64,000 bases of DNA, taken from Methanolobus mangrovi (GTDB taxonomy: Archaea; Halobacteriota; Methanosarcinia; Methanosarcinales; Methanosarcinaceae). Location of the stretch: contig NZ_CP133594.1 in the NCBI RefSeq assembly GCF_031312535.1, positions 992,001-1,056,000 on the forward strand, in the 5' to 3' direction. The notes below the pieces were generated by a model that worked only from the letters and a program-made list of their open reading frames with translations, was not told the origin of the DNA and ran no database searches. Position 1 is the first letter of the stretch. Every line of letters begins with the position of its first letter. Positions 35,246 through 44,991 of the stretch are shown in pieces. The position numbers were made by a program, and so were the translations under genes.

Positions 35246-35589
35246 ATACGCTTTATGGTCGGTTCCCTTTTCTTTGGCTGCATCTGAACCAGAAGCTGTT
35301 TGAGTTTCTCATCATCGATCATTGATTGAAGCCTGCCATTTTGTGCAAGCATGATCAACTGTGACTCAAGCTGATCTACCAGTTCCTTACGGGACATGCG
35401 TAGATTGGTCAGCCTTTCACGTGCTTCCGGAGTCAGGATCTGACGCATCAGAGCCTGCTTTTTTGCATCCATATCGGCCTGTGCCTGCTCTTGCTGCATG
35501 GCCGCCTGCATGTCGCCGGCACCCATCTGCTGCTGTTGCTGCATTTGAGCAAGCCTTCTTCGTCTTATTTCTTCAAGGTCATCCGTCAT
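35242..35589 (-). CDS. PDCD5-family DNA-binding protein
   Basis: This 115-residue helical protein begins MTDDLEEIRRRRLAQMQQQQQM and has the PDCD5/TFAR19 core LTPEARERLTNLRMSRKELVDQLESQLIMLAQ...DEKLKQLLVQM. AGGTGA five bases before the ATG at 35589 sets the start. The Gln-rich N-terminal helix is normal for the family. It follows S19e in the operon; function in archaea is unclear beyond DNA binding. Confidence 0.92.
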   Translation of the reverse strand: MTDDLEEIRRRRLAQMQQQQQMGAGDMQAAMQQEQAQADMDAKKQALMRQILTPEARERLTNLRMSRKELVDQLESQLIMLAQNGRLQSMIDDEKLKQLLVQMQPKKREPTIKRM

Positions 35590-35661
35590 GAAAGTCACCT
35601 ATGCTTTACAGGAATGTAAGCAATGATTCTTTATAGGGTTACCGAAACAGGAAATACTCGA

Positions 35662-36111
35662 TCAGTATTTAGCAAGACCTGGGATGCTTTCTACAAGGTC
35701 CTGTTTTACCTCGTATGCAACATTGTCAAGCAAAGACTGTCCCTGAGGAGCTACCACACGGCCGCTTTTAAGGGCACGTACAAAACCTGCCTCTTCCAGC
35801 TGCTGCAGAGCTACTCTTGCAATCGAACCGCTTCCTTTTGCCTTTACAGAAGGAGCGACACCTCTGTTCTTCTTACCACCATAAACAGATCGTAGCCTCT
35901 CAACACCGATTGGGCCCTGTGTATATACGGTCCTGAGTACTGCGGCACATCTTGTATACCACCAGTCACTGTCTGTAGGTGGAAGTTCTTTGTGTACACC
36001 AGTCTTTACATATGCTGCCCACTCAGGGGGATTAACCTTATCATTTTCTTTTAACTTCGCTGCTACCTTTGTGATTAACTCGGTTGCAGGAACGTCGTAT
36101 ACAGTTGTCAT
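35662..36111 (-). CDS. rps19e: Small ribosomal subunit protein S19e
   Basis: This 149-residue protein starts [17 protein letters not shown], at ATG 36111, with CAGGAGAA 4-5 bases upstream. The core [43 protein letters not shown] and [19 protein letters not shown] matches S19e. It heads the archaeal translation block read leftwards. Confidence 0.95.
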   Translation of the reverse strand: MTTVYDVPATELITKVAAKLKENDKVNPPEWAAYVKTGVHKELPPTDSDWWYTRCAAVLRTVYTQGPIGVERLRSVYGGKKNRGVAPSVKAKGSGSIARVALQQLEEAGFVRALKSGRVVAPQGQSLLDNVAYEVKQDLVESIPGLAKY

Positions 36112-36253
36112 AATATTCTCCTGAATTATAATATCTGTTAAGATACTCACCATCTGCCGGACTCAATGGCATCTGGTAATTAGTTCAGCTGGATTGTGAT
36201 GTTTAAACTATCGAGTAGTATATACGTGTTTCGGCAGATTTTACTTATCGGAC

Positions 36254-37525
36254 CTATTTTTTAAACGTTTGTGCCCTTGCAGGTCCCACTGAGATATACT
36301 CAATAGACACACCCATCTTGTCTTCAAGGTAAAGGACGTAATCCTTTGCTGCCTGTGGCAAGTCATCAAACTCCTTTACACCAGTAAGATCATTGTCCCA
36401 TCCAGGAAGATCTTCATATACCGGTTTGCATCTTGCAAGCTCTGATGTGTCTTCCGGAGGATAATCCAGAGTCTTTCCATCCAGCTCATATGCCACACAT
36501 ACCCTGACAGGATCAAGGTTGGATAAAACGTCAAGTTTTGTAAGAGCAATAGAAGTGTAACCATTAAGATAGATAGCTTTTTTAAGCAATGGAAGATCGA
36601 ACCAGCCACAACGCCTTGATCTGCCGGTAGTAGTACCGAATTCATGACCAACCTGCTGGATCTGCTGACCCACATCATCAAGAAGTTCTGTTGGTAGCGG
36701 ACCTTCACCAACACGAGTAATATATGCTTTTACTATAGCCAGTACACTGTCAACCCTTGTGGGTCCGACACCAATATTTGCACAGGCAGAACCTGCAATA
36801 GTACAGGAAGAAGTTACAAATTTCTGGGTTCCGTGTATCACATCAAGATGTGTGCCCTGAGCGCCTTCTGCAAGAACATTCTTCCCTTCATCAAGAGCCT
36901 TATTTACTTCATATGATACATCAGTGATATAAGATGCAAATCGTTCACCGAGCTTTACATACTTATCTATTAGTGCCTCATCCATTACAATGGAAGGGTC
37001 ACCACCAAGCTCTTTTATTGCTGCCTCTTTGGATGGTGCAAGCTCTTCAAGCCTCTTCAGGAATTTTTCCTTATCAACAAGGTCAGCCATGCGGATCTCA
37101 TCCCTTGCAACCTTGTCTATATATGCGAATCCAATACCACGCTTTGTTGTCCCAATCTTTTCAGTTCTTAGAGATTCTTTCAGACCATCAAGTTCGATGT
37201 GATATGGCATTATGATACTTGTCTTTGCATCCACACCAACTCTTTTTGCATCTAGTTTTATGCCACCCTCTGCAAGCATATCCACCTCAGTTGCAAGTAC
37301 CTCAGGATTCATAACCGTACCCGGACCGATCAAAACCCTTGAATCCAGGAGAAAACCTGATGGAATTAGATGAAGTTTGTATACATCTTCACCTACCTTG
37401 ACCGTATGTCCTGCATTGTCGCCTCCCTGAAAACGGACAACCAGATCATATCCCTCGGACATGAGGTCAACTATCTTACCTTTGCCTTCATCGCCAAACT
37501 GCGCACCTGTGATGATTGTAAACAT
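36254..37525 (-). CDS. purA: Adenylosuccinate synthetase
   Basis: This 423-residue enzyme joins IMP and aspartate with GTP to adenylosuccinate, the first committed AMP step. Signatures: GAQFGDEGKGKIVDLMSEGYDLVVRFQGGDNAGHT (the P-loop GDEGKGK and catalytic Asp/His), VGVDAKTSIIMPYH, TTKRGIGFAYIDKVAR, and the GTP-binding SNLDPVRVCVAYEL and TTGRSRRCGWFDL near the end. Length and order are normal. It is a single gene between S19e and an unknown gene. Confidence 0.96.
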   Translation of the reverse strand: MFTIITGAQFGDEGKGKIVDLMSEGYDLVVRFQGGDNAGHTVKVGEDVYKLHLIPSGFLLDSRVLIGPGTVMNPEVLATEVDMLAEGGIKLDAKRVGVDAKTSIIMPYHIELDGLKESLRTEKIGTTKRGIGFAYIDKVARDEIRMADLVDKEKFLKRLEELAPSKEAAIKELGGDPSIVMDEALIDKYVKLGERFASYITDVSYEVNKALDEGKNVLAEGAQGTHLDVIHGTQKFVTSSCTIAGSACANIGVGPTRVDSVLAIVKAYITRVGEGPLPTELLDDVGQQIQQVGHEFGTTTGRSRRCGWFDLPLLKKAIYLNGYTSIALTKLDVLSNLDPVRVCVAYELDGKTLDYPPEDTSELARCKPVYEDLPGWDNDLTGVKEFDDLPQAAKDYVLYLEDKMGVSIEYISVGPARAQTFKK

Positions 37526-37570
37526 GGGTGCAGGATTATCCTGTTCGCTTAATAAAGTTTTGATTGGCTT

Positions 37571-37936
37571 TTAAAGGTCTTCTTCAAACGCTAGCATACG
37601 AGCACCTTCATCAAAAAATCCAGAGGAATCTTCCCTGCGACATCTCAGTGCCTTGGTTACTCCCATATCAACCAGAGTATCTATCTGCTTTTCAGCAATT
37701 GTAATACTGACATTGAATTCCGACTGAAGCATATAGATGGCATCCGGCCTTTTTATAGAATAAAAACAGGCTTTTGACCTCTTGTCAGACGTGCAGGTGT
37801 CATAACTGTCACATTTCAATACGCGGGAACTGTTCTTAAAATGGATAGCAAGCCCCTGCCAGGAATGTACATTATGCATACCCTTGATGCCATAGATAGT
37901 AGATTTTGTTTTTTCCTTGAGTTTTCTCACAAACAT
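37571..37936 (-). CDS. Hypothetical protein with conserved cysteines
   Basis: This 121-residue protein I do not recognise. The N-terminal half is basic and has four cysteines (KCDSYDTCTSDKRSKACF and LRC), which could bind a metal or form a redox site. The C-terminal half (IYMLQSEFNVSITIAEKQIDTLVDMGVTKALRC) reads like an HTH-like helical domain. It lies 45 bases upstream of purA on the same strand, so it may be the first gene of a two-gene unit. Confidence 0.45.
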   Translation of the reverse strand: MFVRKLKEKTKSTIYGIKGMHNVHSWQGLAIHFKNSSRVLKCDSYDTCTSDKRSKACFYSIKRPDAIYMLQSEFNVSITIAEKQIDTLVDMGVTKALRCRREDSSGFFDEGARMLAFEEDL

Positions 37937-38100
37937 AACTACTAGATATTAATATAATTATTTTATGCATATATCACGTGTGAAATGCATGCATTCAAAT
38001 TAAACTGCAGTAGCAACCATAACATATTCTCATGCTTTTTCTTAGCTTTTTTCTTTTCCTCCAACGGAAGTGAAGTCACATAACCACAAGAGACATCCAG

Positions 38101-38175
38101 TCACTTCTGCATTTTTTCATGATCATCATACACAGATGGAGGCAGGAGCGCCTAGTCTTTAATTCGCCTGCCCAT
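38101..38175 (-). pseudogene. Decayed reading frame (weak)
   Basis: On the minus strand an ATG at 38175 begins MGRRIKD, meets TAG, continues ALLPPSVYDDHEKMQK and meets TGA. A shift of one base at that point would continue VTGCLLWLCDFTSVGG. This has a protein-like look (PPSVYDDHEKMQ) but no recognised family. The rest of the gap 37937-38360 holds only A+T-rich DNA and the promoter of the ferredoxin gene. Confidence 0.2.
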
Positions 38176-38360
38176 GAACTTAAAAGGTGCATTTACCCCC
38201 TATGATAGTTTATTTTTGTCACCTTTTCTATATTATAGTAACATTACTATTTACTACAGTCAAAAAAGTAAAGGACTAAAAATTCGACAACTATTTATCC
38301 GATAATCCCAGACTGAAATTGTATTATCTCTAAAACATACAGTACGGGAGTGATAGTTAA

Positions 38361-38537
38361 ATGCCAGCAATTGTCGATAAAGATGTATGTACAGGATGCG
38401 AATTATGTGTTAATTCCTGTCCGGTAGAAGCGATCTCAATGGGCGATAATGATATCGCAGTCGTTGATGCGAATGAATGTGTGGATTGTGGTGACTGTGT
38501 AGATATCTGCCCGGTTGAAGCAATTTCACTGGAATGA
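38361..38537 (+). CDS. Small 2[4Fe-4S] ferredoxin
   Basis: This 58-residue ferredoxin starts MPAIVDKDVCTGCELCVNSC and has two CxxCxxCxxxCP clusters (cysteines of CTGCELCVNSCP and CVDCGDCVDICP), as in the clostridial type of electron carrier. GGGAG lies about 10 bases upstream. Acidic residues dominate between the clusters, as usual for a soluble low-potential carrier. It is monocistronic; partners could be formylmethanofuran dehydrogenase or HdrA further along, but that is only suggestion. Confidence 0.93.
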   Translation: MPAIVDKDVCTGCELCVNSCPVEAISMGDNDIAVVDANECVDCGDCVDICPVEAISLE

Positions 38538-38713
38538 ATACATCAATTATTCTATTTTTTATTTTACTTGATACTTTTTAAATGTGGTTATGCTACTTCA
38601 TGTGATATGAGCTTTGCTTGAATCGGATGAATTGCCATAATATGAAGCAATATTAAGAACACCTTTTTGATGAAACACGAAAGAGAGAAGGGAAACCCGG
38701 AGAAGTTTTCCCA

Positions 38714-39913
38714 TTACTCTGCAATCTGTTTATTCACGTTAAGCTTGTTAAGGCATACTGCCAGCCTGTTGATACCTTCTTCAATCTGTTCAAAGTCGGA
38801 ATTAGAAAAATTCAATCTCAGGGTGTTTTCTCCTAAACCGTCTTCAGTATAGAATGGTGTCCCCGGAACAAAGGCTACATTCTCTTTTATTGCCAGTTCA
38901 AACAGGTCCATTGATGAAATCCCATCAGGCAGTGTAACCCAGACGAACATCCCACCTTCAGGTTTTGTGTACCCTATTTCCCCCGGGAAATGTTCAGCCA
39001 TCATATTTACCATGAGATCACGGCGTGCCCCATATGCAGCCTTTATTTTCAGAATGTGCTCATCGATATCATTATCCAGCAGGTACTGGTAGATTATTCT
39101 CTGGGAAAGGTAATTGGAATGCAGATCTGCTGCCTGTTTAGCTATGAGTAGCTTCTCCATTACTTCCTTTTTGGCACATATCCATCCCATCCGCAGTCCC
39201 GGGGCAATTATTTTTGAGAACGAACCAAGAAGAATAGTATTATCAGAATAATTCCTGATGGTCGGCAGATCCTCACCTGCAAACCTAAGCTCACCGTATG
39301 CATTGTCCTCAACACAGATTACATTGTGCCTATCGAGCATTGCAGCAGTATCCATTCTCTTCTGCATTGAATAAGTGATACCAGATGGATTCTGGAAAGT
39401 TGGAACCGTGTAGAAAAGCTTTGCACGACCTTCACTTAAAGTCCGGTCCAGCAAATCAGTATCAATTCCATCGTCAAGAAGAGGAACATTACTAAATTCC
39501 GGTTCGAAGAGAGAAAAAGCCTGGATTGCTCCAAGGTAGCCAGGGCTTTCAATTATGACTCTATCCCCTTTGTTCAAAAAGACCTTGCCTATCAGGTCTA
39601 AACTCTGCTGTGAACCATTTGTTATCAAAATCTCATCAGGATCTATCTTAAGCCCGCTCTTTTCCAGATATCTTTGAGCAATGAACTCCCTCAAAGGCAG
39701 ATATCCTTCAGTAGTACTATATTGAAGGGCATTTGTACCCTCTTCTGACAGAACTTTTTCAGAAGCTGCTGCAATTCCTTCCACCGGGAAAAGACCTGGA
39801 TTCGGCAGTCCACCGGCAAAGGATATAATCTCTGGCTGCTGGGTAACTTTCAGGATCTCCCTGATGAAGGACTTGCGAGTGTTCTCCATTCTGTCAGCAA
39901 ATATAGTAGTCAT
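38714..39913 (-). CDS. PLP-dependent aminotransferase, class I/II
   Basis: This 399-residue fold-type I aminotransferase is of the LysN/2-aminoadipate/aromatic type (COG1167-like without the GntR head). Signatures are FAGGLPNPGLFP, ITNGSQQSLDLI, ITYSMQKRMD before the PLP site, CVEDNAYGELRF, and the Schiff-base lysine in LLGSFSKIIAPGLRMGW near residue 243. EGGMFVWVTLP and the final NTLRLNFSNS are family landmarks. Exact amino acid specificity cannot be read off. It is divergent from the dolichol-kinase-like gene. Confidence 0.88.
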   Translation of the reverse strand: MTTIFADRMENTRKSFIREILKVTQQPEIISFAGGLPNPGLFPVEGIAAASEKVLSEEGTNALQYSTTEGYLPLREFIAQRYLEKSGLKIDPDEILITNGSQQSLDLIGKVFLNKGDRVIIESPGYLGAIQAFSLFEPEFSNVPLLDDGIDTDLLDRTLSEGRAKLFYTVPTFQNPSGITYSMQKRMDTAAMLDRHNVICVEDNAYGELRFAGEDLPTIRNYSDNTILLGSFSKIIAPGLRMGWICAKKEVMEKLLIAKQAADLHSNYLSQRIIYQYLLDNDIDEHILKIKAAYGARRDLMVNMMAEHFPGEIGYTKPEGGMFVWVTLPDGISSMDLFELAIKENVAFVPGTPFYTEDGLGENTLRLNFSNSDFEQIEEGINRLAVCLNKLNVNKQIAE

Positions 39914-40040
39914 AAAATTCGTTTCAGGCTTTGATAGAAATTAAATGTTTTCATCAAAGTTGAATTCAAGAAGAATTGTGCATTACATCTATTCAATTTT
40001 TACTATGATATACACATTTATATATCTAAAGATCAAATTA

Positions 40041-40628
40041 ATGGCAATGGCTTCGATTTCCTTTACTAACGAGCTCATGAGAAAGGGCATACATTTAACC
40101 TCAATACTTATCATACTTGTCTATGCCTTTTTTGGAAAACAGGAAACACAGACGCTATTAATAGTCTATCTTGTGCTGATTATGATTATCGAACATCTGA
40201 GACTTGATAGAGGTATCAAACTTCCCGTATTCCATATTCTTCTACGCCAGAAAGAAAAATCAGGAATAGGTTCACATGTCTATTTTACTCTTGGTGCACT
40301 TGTTGCGGTTTCGGTGTTCAGTAAAAATATTGCTTTTGCAGCCATTCTCATGACAACTTTCGGAGATATGAGTGCAGCACTGATAGGAAAGAGATTTGGA
40401 AAGATTAGAATATTTGGAAACGGCAAAAGCTTAGAAGGCTGCATTTCAGAATTTATCGTAGACATTTTTATAGTGGTTCTTTTAATTCAAAACCCTTTTG
40501 TCTCTGTTTTTATGGCATTTGTTGCAACTTATGTAGAAACTACATTCGTGAAAATAGATGATAACATTGCAATCCCGGTATTTTCCGGTGCCTTTGCAGA
40601 ACTTGCTTTTTTATTGATACCGCATTAA
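40041..40628 (+). CDS. Dolichol kinase / phosphatidate cytidylyltransferase-like membrane protein
   Basis: This 195-residue protein (ATG at 40041; the frame is open further upstream without support) has about six hydrophobic helices. It shows the ELMRKGIHLTSILI start and the TTFGDMSAALIGKRFGK...KSLEGCISEFIV stretch that marks the SEC59/dolichol kinase and CDP-diglyceride synthetase superfamily. Such enzymes phosphorylate polyprenols or activate lipid phosphates with CTP. In archaea this may serve glycan-carrier or ether-lipid metabolism. The short length argues for a dolichol-kinase-like rather than full CdsA enzyme. Confidence 0.72.
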   Translation: MAMASISFTNELMRKGIHLTSILIILVYAFFGKQETQTLLIVYLVLIMIIEHLRLDRGIKLPVFHILLRQKEKSGIGSHVYFTLGALVAVSVFSKNIAFAAILMTTFGDMSAALIGKRFGKIRIFGNGKSLEGCISEFIVDIFIVVLLIQNPFVSVFMAFVATYVETTFVKIDDNIAIPVFSGAFAELAFLLIPH

Positions 40629-40864
40629 TGGTGCCATGAAAGGACAACATATTTTGTGTGACGAACATGGATAATGATCTCCATAAGCACCTGTTCCCAA
40701 ACCGAAGATTTCTACAGAACTGAAGAATGGTTCGAATTATCCCTAAAACACTATAGTTTTGCTTAATGCAGATATGCCAGTTAATTCTGAAATTCTGTTT
40801 CTATGACTGGTTTTTGCAAAATTGTCAGAATCCTTTAATAATCATGAGAGCAATCTACTAAGAT

Positions 40865-41131
40865 ATGACTGACAACAAAACAGATGAGCAGGTTATGGCA
40901 GAAGAAAAGAACAGGAAAGATTCTGGCAGTTCATCGCTTCAAAATACATTTGCTAGTTCTGTTACTGGTGAAGCTCCTACTACACCCGGTTTTGAGATCA
41001 AGTACGTTTCTCACAAATCCCAGGGTTTGCAGAGTGCATCCGATATGTGGATTGATAAGGGCAGGCTTTTTGATGGTCTTTCAAAGGAAAAGATGGACCT
41101 TGACAGTATTAAGAAACTGTCACGCCAATAA
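40865..41131 (+). CDS. Small hypothetical protein
   Basis: This 88-residue, charged, Ser-rich protein has a disordered-looking N-terminal half and a C-terminal helix (DSIKKLSRQ). I do not recognise a family. A terminator hairpin at 41195-41217 lies behind it, which supports a real transcript. It is monocistronic. Confidence 0.5.
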   Translation: MTDNKTDEQVMAEEKNRKDSGSSSLQNTFASSVTGEAPTTPGFEIKYVSHKSQGLQSASDMWIDKGRLFDGLSKEKMDLDSIKKLSRQ

Positions 41132-41194
41132 CCCTCCAATACTTTTTTATTAATTACAAAGGGAAATATTCCGATACTCCCGTTTCATCTGAAA

Positions 41195-41217
41195 GCAGGG
41201 GAATAACCTGCCTTTTT
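41195..41217 (+). terminator. Terminator hairpin
   Basis: A 5-bp GCAGG/CCTGC stem (41195-41199, 41207-41211) is followed by TTTTT (41213-41217). It fits a terminator for the gene ending at 41131. Confidence 0.55.
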
Positions 41218-41420
41218 GTTTTATCGAATTAATCAATTCTGATTATTTTATTTAAAATGTTCCGGACTTGAAAAGTAGAGAGCATAATTTGTTCTGACCC
41301 ACCAATAAATCAAATTGATTTGTTTTAAACACAACTTTGTTTTTTGACAAGCTTTTTATATAACGCGATAATACCTTATTATATACTCAAATCAAACATT
41401 ACATGATCAGAGGTTAAAAT

Positions 41421-41600
41421 ATGGCACCATGGGAATACGATATAAGATCTGTTCGCTACGGAGAATGGGACAGCACAAAAGAAGACCTTAACAAGCTCGG
41501 CATAGATGGATGGGAATTGATACGCTTCTCAGAAGACATTGACGAAAGTGGGATGATAAAGGCATTCTTCAAGAGGCCGCTCGACTGTCTTGAGATCTGA
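41421..41600 (+). CDS. DUF4177-like small protein
   Basis: This 59-residue protein starts MAPWEYDIRSVRYGEW and has the WEYxV...LNKLGIDGWELIRFSEDID...KAFFKRP pattern of DUF4177. A purine-rich AGAGG site lies a few bases upstream of the ATG at 41421. No function is established. A TATA-like stretch (TTTTTATATAA near 41350) precedes it. Confidence 0.75.
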   Translation: MAPWEYDIRSVRYGEWDSTKEDLNKLGIDGWELIRFSEDIDESGMIKAFFKRPLDCLEI

Positions 41601-41685
41601 GTTATCCTCGCCCCCTTTATTTTCTTTCATAAATTTTACTTGTTTTATTTGATCGTTATTTTTAATCAATTGGAAATTTGTATTT

Positions 41686-42140
41686 TTACCTGTTAATTGG
41701 AAGTATCACATGCACAGTTGTTCCTGCATCCTTTTTACTTTCCAGCCAGATATCTCCCCCATGATTGGAGATTATCTTTTTACTTACGAACAAACCAATG
41801 CCGATTCCACCATATTTTCGGGTAGGTGATCCATCCACCTGATAGAAATCGTCAAATGCGGAGTCCATTTTTTCCTCCTCAATTCCAATACCCTTATCAT
41901 TAATGGATACATGAATCTGATCCCCTATCTGTGATGCTGGAAGAGTGACCTTCCCACCGTTTGGCGTGAATTTGATGGTATTATTTAACAAATTCCAGAA
42001 CACTTTTCCGAGATGTTCTTTTGATTACGCTCATAGACAATGAATCTGCCTGAAGGATACGTTTGGTTTCTTCTGATATTCCCAGGTCCGAAGAAAGCTC
42101 ATGTTCATACAGATTATTTACATGAGCCCATACAAGCAAA
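41686..42140 (-). pseudogene. Frameshifted sensor histidine kinase remnant
   Basis: On the minus strand the C-terminal 105 codons encode a clean HATPase domain: FWNLLNNTIKFTPNGG (N box), INDKGIGIEEE (G1), GGIGIGLFVSKKI (G2). It begins abruptly without a HisKA domain. Immediately upstream another frame reads LVWAHVNNLYEHELSSD and continues to TSRK. The two frames join by a one-base shift in the A-run at about 42003-42008. No sensor domain remains, so this is a decayed kinase. Confidence 0.7.
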
Positions 42141-42474
42141 AGAAAACAATTATGGTAATTATTGTTTTTATCGGAAGAAATGTAGGTCTCTTAGTTTTTC
42201 CCTTCCAGCGGCCATACAATATATTCCCCTTCCCCTAAATACCTTTTAAAAGAAGGATAAACAAACATTATCAATTTATGGGTTGTTGATATGTGCTAAT
42301 GTACAATGTATGATATTTATTTCAATACTCCCTTTATACCCATATAAAAATAAAGCAAAACATTTTTATAATATAATGGCGGTAAAGGGATTCTGCTTGA
42401 AGAGCATAAAAAGAATGAAAAATCATATTGATCTACAAGCAAACTGACAGAAAAATTACAGGTAGAAAGATACA

Positions 42475-42897
42475 ATGACTCAAATGGTCAATAAGTTAAA
42501 CAACATACATATCCCGGAAGGTTACAGCCTGAAGAGGATACAGTTCTATTTTTGGTTAGGACTTGTATCTGCAGTCTTCCTGAGGTTGATAATCATTGCT
42601 GATTATTACAACGGGGTACTATCAAAACTTTTATTCTACCTGGGCGTCATCGGATACCTCGTGTTCTTCGCACACAGGTATCATATTGCAACACGCCGGG
42701 TAAGTGTTTTGAAGAGCCTGGAGTTGCTGGATAAAATAGAGACTAGGACTCCTTTAAGCGAGGATGACTACCGCGGATTACAATATATCATGTGGAGTCT
42801 CTCCGTGTCAAAGGAACGCATGAATTACCTGGTGATATTTGCCTTTTCGATAATAGCTATTGTATTATCGCTGGCACTTGACCTGGGATTTGTATGA
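42475..42897 (+). CDS. Membrane protein of unknown function
   Basis: This 140-residue protein has three hydrophobic helices (about 27-47, 52-68 and 115-137) and a soluble loop of about 45 residues with RTPLSEDDYRG between helices 2 and 3. I do not recognise a family. The gene sits in a zone of decayed genes; its codon use and intact frame suggest it is functional. Confidence 0.5.
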   Translation: MTQMVNKLNNIHIPEGYSLKRIQFYFWLGLVSAVFLRLIIIADYYNGVLSKLLFYLGVIGYLVFFAHRYHIATRRVSVLKSLELLDKIETRTPLSEDDYRGLQYIMWSLSVSKERMNYLVIFAFSIIAIVLSLALDLGFV

Positions 42898-42962
42898 TTA
42901 TAAACAAGAAATAGAGAAATAACTAAACTAATAGAACAACACCAAACACGAAGGTGAAATGT

Positions 42963-43271
42963 ATGAACCCAACAAAAGAAGAGATCATTGACAGGGCAAA
43001 GCACGCCGTAATGGATCTCAACGAAAGTGCAGTTGAAATGATAGCCCATGAAGCTCTGGAAGCAGGAATTAGCCCTGTTGACCTTATTGAACAGGGATTT
43101 GTAGAAGGCATGAAAGCCATGGGTGATCTTTTTGAAGAAGGCAAGTCACAACTTGCTCAAATATTTGAAGCTTCACACATTGTAGAATCAGGGATCAATG
43201 TGCTCAGACCTGCAATAATGGGTTCAAAAAGCAATGTATGCCTGTTTGGCAACCTTGTTGTAGGCATGTAA
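42963..43271 (+). pseudogene. Truncated corrinoid protein of a methyltransferase system
   Basis: The frame (102 codons, ATG 42963, AAGGTGA upstream) encodes the N-terminal helical cap of a MtmC/MtbC/MttC-type corrinoid protein: EEIIDRAKHAVMDLNESAVEMIAHEALEAGISPVDLIEQGFVEGM and MGDLFEEGKSQLAQI. It ends with TAA at VVGM just where the cobalamin-binding domain should begin; DxHxxG, SxL and GG motifs are missing. Family members have about 210-220 residues. It is a non-functional remnant of methylamine/methanol metabolism, upstream of the Msr-type regulator. Confidence 0.8.
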
Positions 43272-43624
43272 TACTACTAATATATCCATCGTTCCGTTAA
43301 CAGCGGAACACTACCTCCTTCTTTTCTCCACATTTTTTTAAATCAGTGACAACATGAGCAAGGTTGATTGCCGAGTTTATTTGTGCTCAGAAATCTGCAT
43401 CAAGTTTGCAGTTTTATGTAATCTTAAGTTCAGTCAGAATAGTTTCTCATCATACGGTACTTATTTTATGATTTCAAATCTGACCCTTCAATGTAATGGG
43501 GGATATAGGTAACACCAAAAAACAGAACTCTTTGTTTAAAGTAACAATGTGTTGTTGACCGTGAATCACAAAAGTATTTTGTGAAGTTAGAAGTATGTCC
43601 TTTCAAGGAAAACAATCAAAAAAA
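43272..43624. other. Gene-free gap between corrinoid remnant and regulator
   Basis: No gene is supported. A 6-bp hairpin GTTCCG/CGGAAC lies at 43291-43309 right behind the premature stop of the corrinoid remnant; no T-run follows. The rest is A+T-rich. Confidence 0.4.
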
Positions 43625-44410
43625 TCAAATATCAGTTATTGGAGTAGAGTCCTTCTGATAATGTTCAAAAAGTTCTTTACCCCATTCTAATACCGCTCTA
43701 TCATTGCAGAGGATATATCTTGTATCATGTTCACCATTGCTTTTTAATATCCTCATCATAAAGTAATGGTCGTTACATGCCATGCCTAGAAAACCCATAT
43801 CTTCAGGATATACTGAAAAATGAACTAGCTCACTTAGCATGATTTTTTCAAATTGCGAGGATTGCTCTGTTTCAAATTTGTCAATCACAGATTGAGGCAC
43901 TATCATATGTACCTTTACATTGTTTGATATCAGATTTGATATAAATTGAAGAAACAAAGGATGATAAAATGTCACAATTCCATAATGTGATTTTGAAATA
44001 GGGGATGTTTCCAGAATTTCTTCATTGAGTTTATACATGTCTACATGATGAGGAGTTATAACCTTGCATTTTCTAAGTTTGTCTATGCATTGCAAAAGGT
44101 GAGGAGGAATAAAACTAAGATTGTGCGTTCCCCAGTAATCAATATCATTTTCAAAAAGATCAACAGTATCTAATAAAGGCATCATCTCGCCTATAATCAG
44201 ATTACCGATAGTTGTCAATTCATAGGTGTCATTATAGTGAATCACAAGATAATGTTCCTCTAATATCTTCATTTGAGGGAGTAAAGCCTGTCTTGTTGTT
44301 TTCAGTGACTTGAGAAGAGCATCCATTTCTTGTGCACCATTCTGTAACAATAATAGCACATTCTTTCTCTTATCTGAAGCAAATACTACATCAAGTAATC
44401 GTTTTTTCAC
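43625..44410 (-). CDS. Msr-type winged-helix regulator (DUF1724)
   Basis: This 261-residue protein has an N-terminal winged helix (about 8-75, ASDKRKNVLLLLQNGAQEMDALLKSLKTTRQALLPQMKILEEHYLV...YELTTIG) and a C-terminal effector domain of the DUF1724 type (SKSHYGIVTFYHPLFLQFISNLI, VHFSVYPEDMGFLGMACND). Members of this family (Msr proteins of Methanosarcina) control methanol/methylamine methyltransferase genes. Lying next to a truncated corrinoid protein fits. Whether it still has a target is open. Confidence 0.78.
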   Translation of the reverse strand: MKKRLLDVVFASDKRKNVLLLLQNGAQEMDALLKSLKTTRQALLPQMKILEEHYLVIHYNDTYELTTIGNLIIGEMMPLLDTVDLFENDIDYWGTHNLSFIPPHLLQCIDKLRKCKVITPHHVDMYKLNEEILETSPISKSHYGIVTFYHPLFLQFISNLISNNVKVHMIVPQSVIDKFETEQSSQFEKIMLSELVHFSVYPEDMGFLGMACNDHYFMMRILKSNGEHDTRYILCNDRAVLEWGKELFEHYQKDSTPITDI

Positions 44411-44736
44411 TTAAGCCACATCCCATTAGCAAATATTGCTCATGTTATGCATAAATACATATTAATTTTATTTAAGTAGGCTTGTTAATAACAATTATAC
44501 TATATATATATTCAATAATTTTTAAACCATCAATTATCTTACTTCTATATTCTCTCTCACATCTCCAGCCTTTCCCTTACATGAGAGCTAAGAGTAAATG
44601 ACTATCAGTTTCAGCATTTTTCTTCATGTAATGGAGAGCACCTTTTGAGAATCCCAAACTCATAGTTATATGAGCGCCAGTGGCTTATATCATAAATTAC
44701 ATAGTATAAATTGGTCATAAGGGAGTAAGCTGTAAA

Positions 44737-44931
44737 ATGAAAAAGCGTTCAGGGCGGAACCATAACCGTTCAGTAACAAATTTCATTTGCGCGTTATTAG
44801 AATGAAGAAAATTTCAGGATGGAATAAAACTTAATTCCAAACATTCTTCATCAACGTATAGCTGAAATGAAGCGAAATTCAGGACGGGGTAAAACTCGAT
44901 TCCGTAACAACCTTCAACACCTTGTGACCAA
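44737..44931. repeat. Three degenerate 65-bp tandem repeats
   Basis: Units begin at 44737, 44802 and 44867, exactly 65 bases apart, each with ATGAA(A/G) followed by a TTCAGG(G/A)(C/T)GG block and a run including AAC..CGATTCCGTAACAA-like sequence. Units 2 and 3 agree at about three quarters of the first 37 bases; unit 1 is more diverged, and the last third of each unit is unrelated. It lies in the gap 44411-44991, where I see no gene. Confidence 0.55.
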
Positions 44932-44991
44932 CTCATTATCTGTTTTTATTGAGCTTTTTCTTGATACAAAATTAAAATACATTAGATTATC

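Noticed and set aside
38101-38175. In-frame TAG as a possible pyrrolysine codon in a methylotrophic methanogen
   Set aside because: The frame meets a TGA 17 codons later and is only a short remnant. The corrinoid remnant and the kinase pseudogene end with TAA or by frameshift, so pyrrolysine does not rescue any of them.
40681-40760. A GGTTCGAAT-like T-loop suggesting a tRNA
   Set aside because: The flanking bases do not pair as a T-stem and no acceptor or anticodon arm can be drawn. I found no convincing tRNA anywhere in the window.
44737-44931. A functional CRISPR array
   Set aside because: Only three units, with repeats too diverged (well below the near-identity of true CRISPR repeats) and no intact cas gene nearby. 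Kept only as a degenerate tandem repeat.
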